Origin: Bacteroidota bacterium
Lineage (GTDB): Bacteria > Bacteroidota > Bacteroidia > Cytophagales > Cyclobacteriaceae
Direction of reading: 5' to 3'
Length of the DNA stretch: 56,122 nt
NCBI GenBank assembly: GCA_022571715.1
Contig: JACZXH010000011.1
Location: 1 to 56,122 of the forward strand
Made by a program: the position numbers and the translations under genes. Numbering within the stretch: position 1 is the first letter of the stretch; the number at the start of each line of letters is the position of its first letter. The notes under the pieces were generated by a model, which was given only the letters and a program-made list of their open reading frames with translations, ran no database searches and was not told where the DNA came from. This document shows positions 53,992 to 56,122 of the stretch, in pieces.

Positions 53992-54696
53992 ATGAATAAA
54001 TCCATCTATATCTGTCTGAGTCCTGACCTTGTACACCTATACGATTTAAAGGGTAAAATTGTGGTTATTGTAGATATATTGAGGGCAACTTCATGTATCA
54101 CTACAGGTCTGGCCCACGGAGTCAGGAGTATTACCCCGTACGAATCGCTCGAGGAATGCAAGAGCATGAAACAAAAGGGATATTACATTGCTGGCGAACG
54201 AGGAGGTCGGAAAGTGAATGGTTTTGATATCGGTAACAGTCCTTATAGCTACATGGAACCCCATTTGAAAGATCAGAAGATTGCGATAACCACTACGAAT
54301 GGAACGAGGGCTATAGAAAAATCAAATGACGCTGAGAAAATCATTATCGGCGCTTTTCTTAATTTGTCGGCCGTTGAAAATTACCTCAGGTTGCAGGAAA
54401 GCGATGTGGTTATACTTTGTGCCGGTTGGAAAGGCCATATTAACCTTGAAGACAGCCTGTATGCAGGAGCGCTGGCTTTGACATTAGAGTCAGAATTCCA
54501 CTACACTGACGATGCGGTATTAGTGGCAAAAGCCTTGTATAAGGAAATGAAAGGCGGTATGCTGCATGCAATTCAAAATGCTTCGCATGCTAAACGGCTC
54601 AAAAAATTCAATGTGATAAAAGACATCGAGTTTTGTCTTACGCATGACCGCTATGATGTCGTACCTGTGCTGAAAAACGGAGAGATTGTGATTTGA
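53992..54696 (+). CDS. comB: 2-phosphosulfolactate phosphatase (ComB)
   Basis: 234 residues from the ATG at 53992 (MNKSIYICLSPDLVHLYDL), supported by the promoter just upstream. Family marks are VVIVDILRATSCITTGLAHG near residue 24-43, ERGGRKVNGFDIGNSPYSY near 72-90 and ITTTNGTRAIEKS near 100. In methanogens the enzyme makes sulfolactate for coenzyme M. Its role in Bacteroidota is not established; a link to sulfonolipid metabolism is possible. It is divergent from the S10 peptidase gene. Confidence 0.93.
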   Translation: MNKSIYICLSPDLVHLYDLKGKIVVIVDILRATSCITTGLAHGVRSITPYESLEECKSMKQKGYYIAGERGGRKVNGFDIGNSPYSYMEPHLKDQKIAITTTNGTRAIEKSNDAEKIIIGAFLNLSAVENYLRLQESDVVILCAGWKGHINLEDSLYAGALALTLESEFHYTDDAVLVAKALYKEMKGGMLHAIQNASHAKRLKKFNVIKDIEFCLTHDRYDVVPVLKNGEIVI

Positions 54697-54851
54697 ATTT
54701 GATGTGTACTAAGTGTGGATTTCACTGCTTCACCCTGTTTCCAAACTATGCGTAACCGATTCTACTGGCGGAGCCGTCTACTCGATTAGTGCCTTTTTAT
54801 TCATCCGGACTTGTTAAATCAATAAAATGCCTGATACTATGTTATTCCAAC

Positions 54852-55658
54852 TCAAAACTCCATCAACAACATCTGGTGCACACTTCTAAATCCATTATTC
54901 TGAATAGATTTTAAGGAACCTATATTATCCTTTTCACATGAACAAATGGGTTGCCTATTCCATTGAAGTGTGATTTCTTTCGCTTTTCCCAGTAAAAACG
55001 TTCCTAGGCCTTTTCTTCTGTGTTCAGTTGATACAACCACGCCCACATCGGCTACTGCGGAATCACTTTCACTTTTTCTTACCTCACAAGTTCCTAGGAT
55101 TTCTTCCCCATCTTCCAACGCAAAAATCTCCCCTCTCGCTATCAAGTTACCTAAGTATCCGTTTAGCCACTCTTTGGGTCCGCCCATACTTTTATGGCAA
55201 AAATCAACCAGTTTTTCAAGATCCTCTTCTGCAGCAAGTCTCAATACACCCTCTTTTTCAACCGTTTTCACTTCAAAAAAATCAGTAAATAAATAGGTGT
55301 TTACCTCTACCGCTTTCTGAAAATGCATCGTCATAGATAAGCAATAAGGATTATTCGTACCGATTAATCCTTTTTTAATTTCCTCTTGATCAATAAACTG
55401 CTGAAAAATAGATACACCTTCTTGCATCCAATGAGGCAATACAAAAAACTGCAAAAGACGGTTATCGTCATCTACACATACATAACCAATAGTTTGGTTT
55501 TCATCTTTAACCTCCCAATGGTTCGCATAGTCTGTAAGCACTTCCCACATACCATCTTGAGGAGCTGTGAGACTCTTTTGCCATTCAAACTTCAAAGGGT
55601 CTAGAATACTAGTGTCAGTGATTTTATTGAAGTGGAATTGCTTTGTATCTGTTTGCAT
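54852..55658 (-). CDS. GNAT-family N-acetyltransferase
   Basis: 268 residues from the ATG at 55658 (MQTDTKQFHFNKITD); a GTG 72 bp upstream at 55730 is the alternative. A near -7 box (TTTATTTG) just ahead of the ATG favours it. The N-terminal 140 residues are not recognised; the C-terminal GNAT domain has ILGTCEVRKSESDSAVADVG and the acetyl-CoA loop STEHRRKGLGTFLLGKA near residue 212, then CSCEKDNIGSLKSIQNNGF. The substrate is not known. Confidence 0.85.
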   Translation of the reverse strand: MQTDTKQFHFNKITDTSILDPLKFEWQKSLTAPQDGMWEVLTDYANHWEVKDENQTIGYVCVDDDNRLLQFFVLPHWMQEGVSIFQQFIDQEEIKKGLIGTNNPYCLSMTMHFQKAVEVNTYLFTDFFEVKTVEKEGVLRLAAEEDLEKLVDFCHKSMGGPKEWLNGYLGNLIARGEIFALEDGEEILGTCEVRKSESDSAVADVGVVVSTEHRRKGLGTFLLGKAKEITLQWNRQPICSCEKDNIGSLKSIQNNGFRSVHQMLLMEF

Positions 55659-55766
55659 TCTTGTTGTGATATCAAATAAAGTTTCCTTTATAGTTTTTTT
55701 TAAATTGGCACTAACGGTTTGAATAAACACCTGTTTTTAATGGTGTTTATTTGGTGTTAGCTGAAG

Positions 55767-56122
55767 CTACTCTAATTCAACTGCAGCAGGGGAGTATTCT
55801 AGGGGCAAATATTTCCATATCATTATTGCAACCATCACAATTACGGTTCCTGCCAAAAGATAATACAGGTACTTCTTATCAACTTTCTTTGACTCTTTTT
55901 TTACAATCTCCTTTTGTTCCCCTTCACCACTCAGTACCTCGTACACCTTCACGGGATCATCCACATTCTTCAGTTTTTTATTCCCGATAAAATTTGTATT
56001 AATTCCTGCCTTGTTCTTTACATCTGAATAAACTTTGCCCGATATAACTATACTGCCTTCCTGCGCATATTCCTGGAGCCGGGAAGCGATATTTACGCCA
56101 TCACCCAAACCACCTAAATTTG
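55767..56122 (-). CDS. Class III adenylate/guanylate cyclase, C-terminal fragment
   Basis: The frame is open to the window edge, so the N-terminus is missing. The visible part has the end of a class III cyclase domain: GLGDGVNIASRLQEYAQEG, SIVISGKVYSDV and FIGNKKLKNVDDPVKVYEV. A membrane span follows (YLLAGTVIVMVAIMIW), then a short tail and the stop. Many Bacteroidota cyclases of this type carry TPR repeats after the span; here there are none, so the protein is short or cut. The Met seen near the window edge is internal. Confidence 0.8.
   Translation of the reverse strand, partial: NLGGLGDGVNIASRLQEYAQEGSIVISGKVYSDVKNKAGINTNFIGNKKLKNVDDPVKVYEVLSGEGEQKEIVKKESKKVDKKYLYYLLAGTVIVMVAIMIWKYLPLEYSPAAVELE

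Noticed and set aside
1-56122. CRISPR array or defence island
   Set aside because: No regularly spaced direct repeats and no cas, restriction or toxin-antitoxin genes were recognised.

Overview
The window is a chromosomal stretch from a member of the Bacteroidota, most likely a Cytophagales-type organism. The reasons are the coding content (DUF4270 lipoprotein, rpsU-xerC-hpf order, bacterial heptaprenylglyceryl-phosphate synthase, TIGR01777 epimerase, metallophosphoesterase/surface-antigen fusion), the weak Shine-Dalgarno use, and promoter-like sites of the Bacteroidota -7 type (TAnnTTTG), which I could find just upstream of at least ten genes. The DNA is AT-rich and compact, mostly housekeeping, with no prophage, integron, CRISPR array or insertion sequence visible.

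Layout. 1-6.2 kb: the tail of an FG-GAP/VCBS protein, a secreted coiled-coil protein, then a plus-strand run (TIGR01777 epimerase, LOG-family hydrolase, lytic transglycosylase, c-type cytochrome lipoprotein) and a convergent two-domain aspartyl protease with a PDZ domain. 6.2-12 kb: a small membrane protein, a second LOG paralogue, a Rid protein, a divergent RluA-type pseudouridine synthase / PLP desulfhydrase pair, and radA. 12-20.5 kb: a giant phosphoesterase-like/surface-antigen fusion, convergent with the rimP-nusA-infB operon, which has a terminator-like hairpin in its leader. 20.6-28.4 kb: cysS plus an M28/glutaminyl-cyclase-like lipoprotein, then a tight minus-strand nucleotide-sugar operon (ugd, UDP-xylose synthase, galE, rfbB, rfbA). 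28.6-34.8 kb: acyl-CoA dehydrogenase, rpsU-xerC-hpf, a zinc-ribbon membrane protein, an RlpA-like protein and guaB. 35-42 kb: holin-like membrane protein, small membrane protein and an archaeal-type GGGP synthase homologue, then an AraC regulator and the minus-strand run panC, flippase-like, rfaE2, yugP-like, acyl-CoA dehydrogenase. 42-46.5 kb: truncated GT5-like protein, DUF4270 lipoprotein, glmS and a tRNA-Val(GAC). 46.8-56.1 kb: glutamate-synthase-like protein, radical SAM protein, lysA, a HisA-like protein lacking the usual catalytic Asp, S10 peptidase, comB, a GNAT protein and the C-terminal part of a class III cyclase.

How the genes fit together. The nucleotide-sugar operon, rfaE2 and glmS supply precursors for surface polysaccharide and cell wall. 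The RlpA-like protein and the lytic transglycosylase act on peptidoglycan. radA, xerC, rimP-nusA-infB, cysS, rpsU, hpf and the pseudouridine synthase serve information processing. The two acyl-CoA dehydrogenases, the GGGP synthase homologue and comB point to lipid and sulfonate metabolism.

The most unusual signals are: the 1213-residue fusion, whose phosphoesterase half has lost most metal ligands and whose middle carries a kinase-like pattern; the HisA-like protein with Leu in place of the catalytic Asp; the hairpin in the rimP leader; promoters placed 4-5 nt from start codons (likely leaderless mRNAs); and two imperfect palindromic repeats, both in tail-to-tail gene gaps. I did not find a clearly new multi-gene defence or mobile system. 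All function calls rest on motif recognition by eye; no database search was run.
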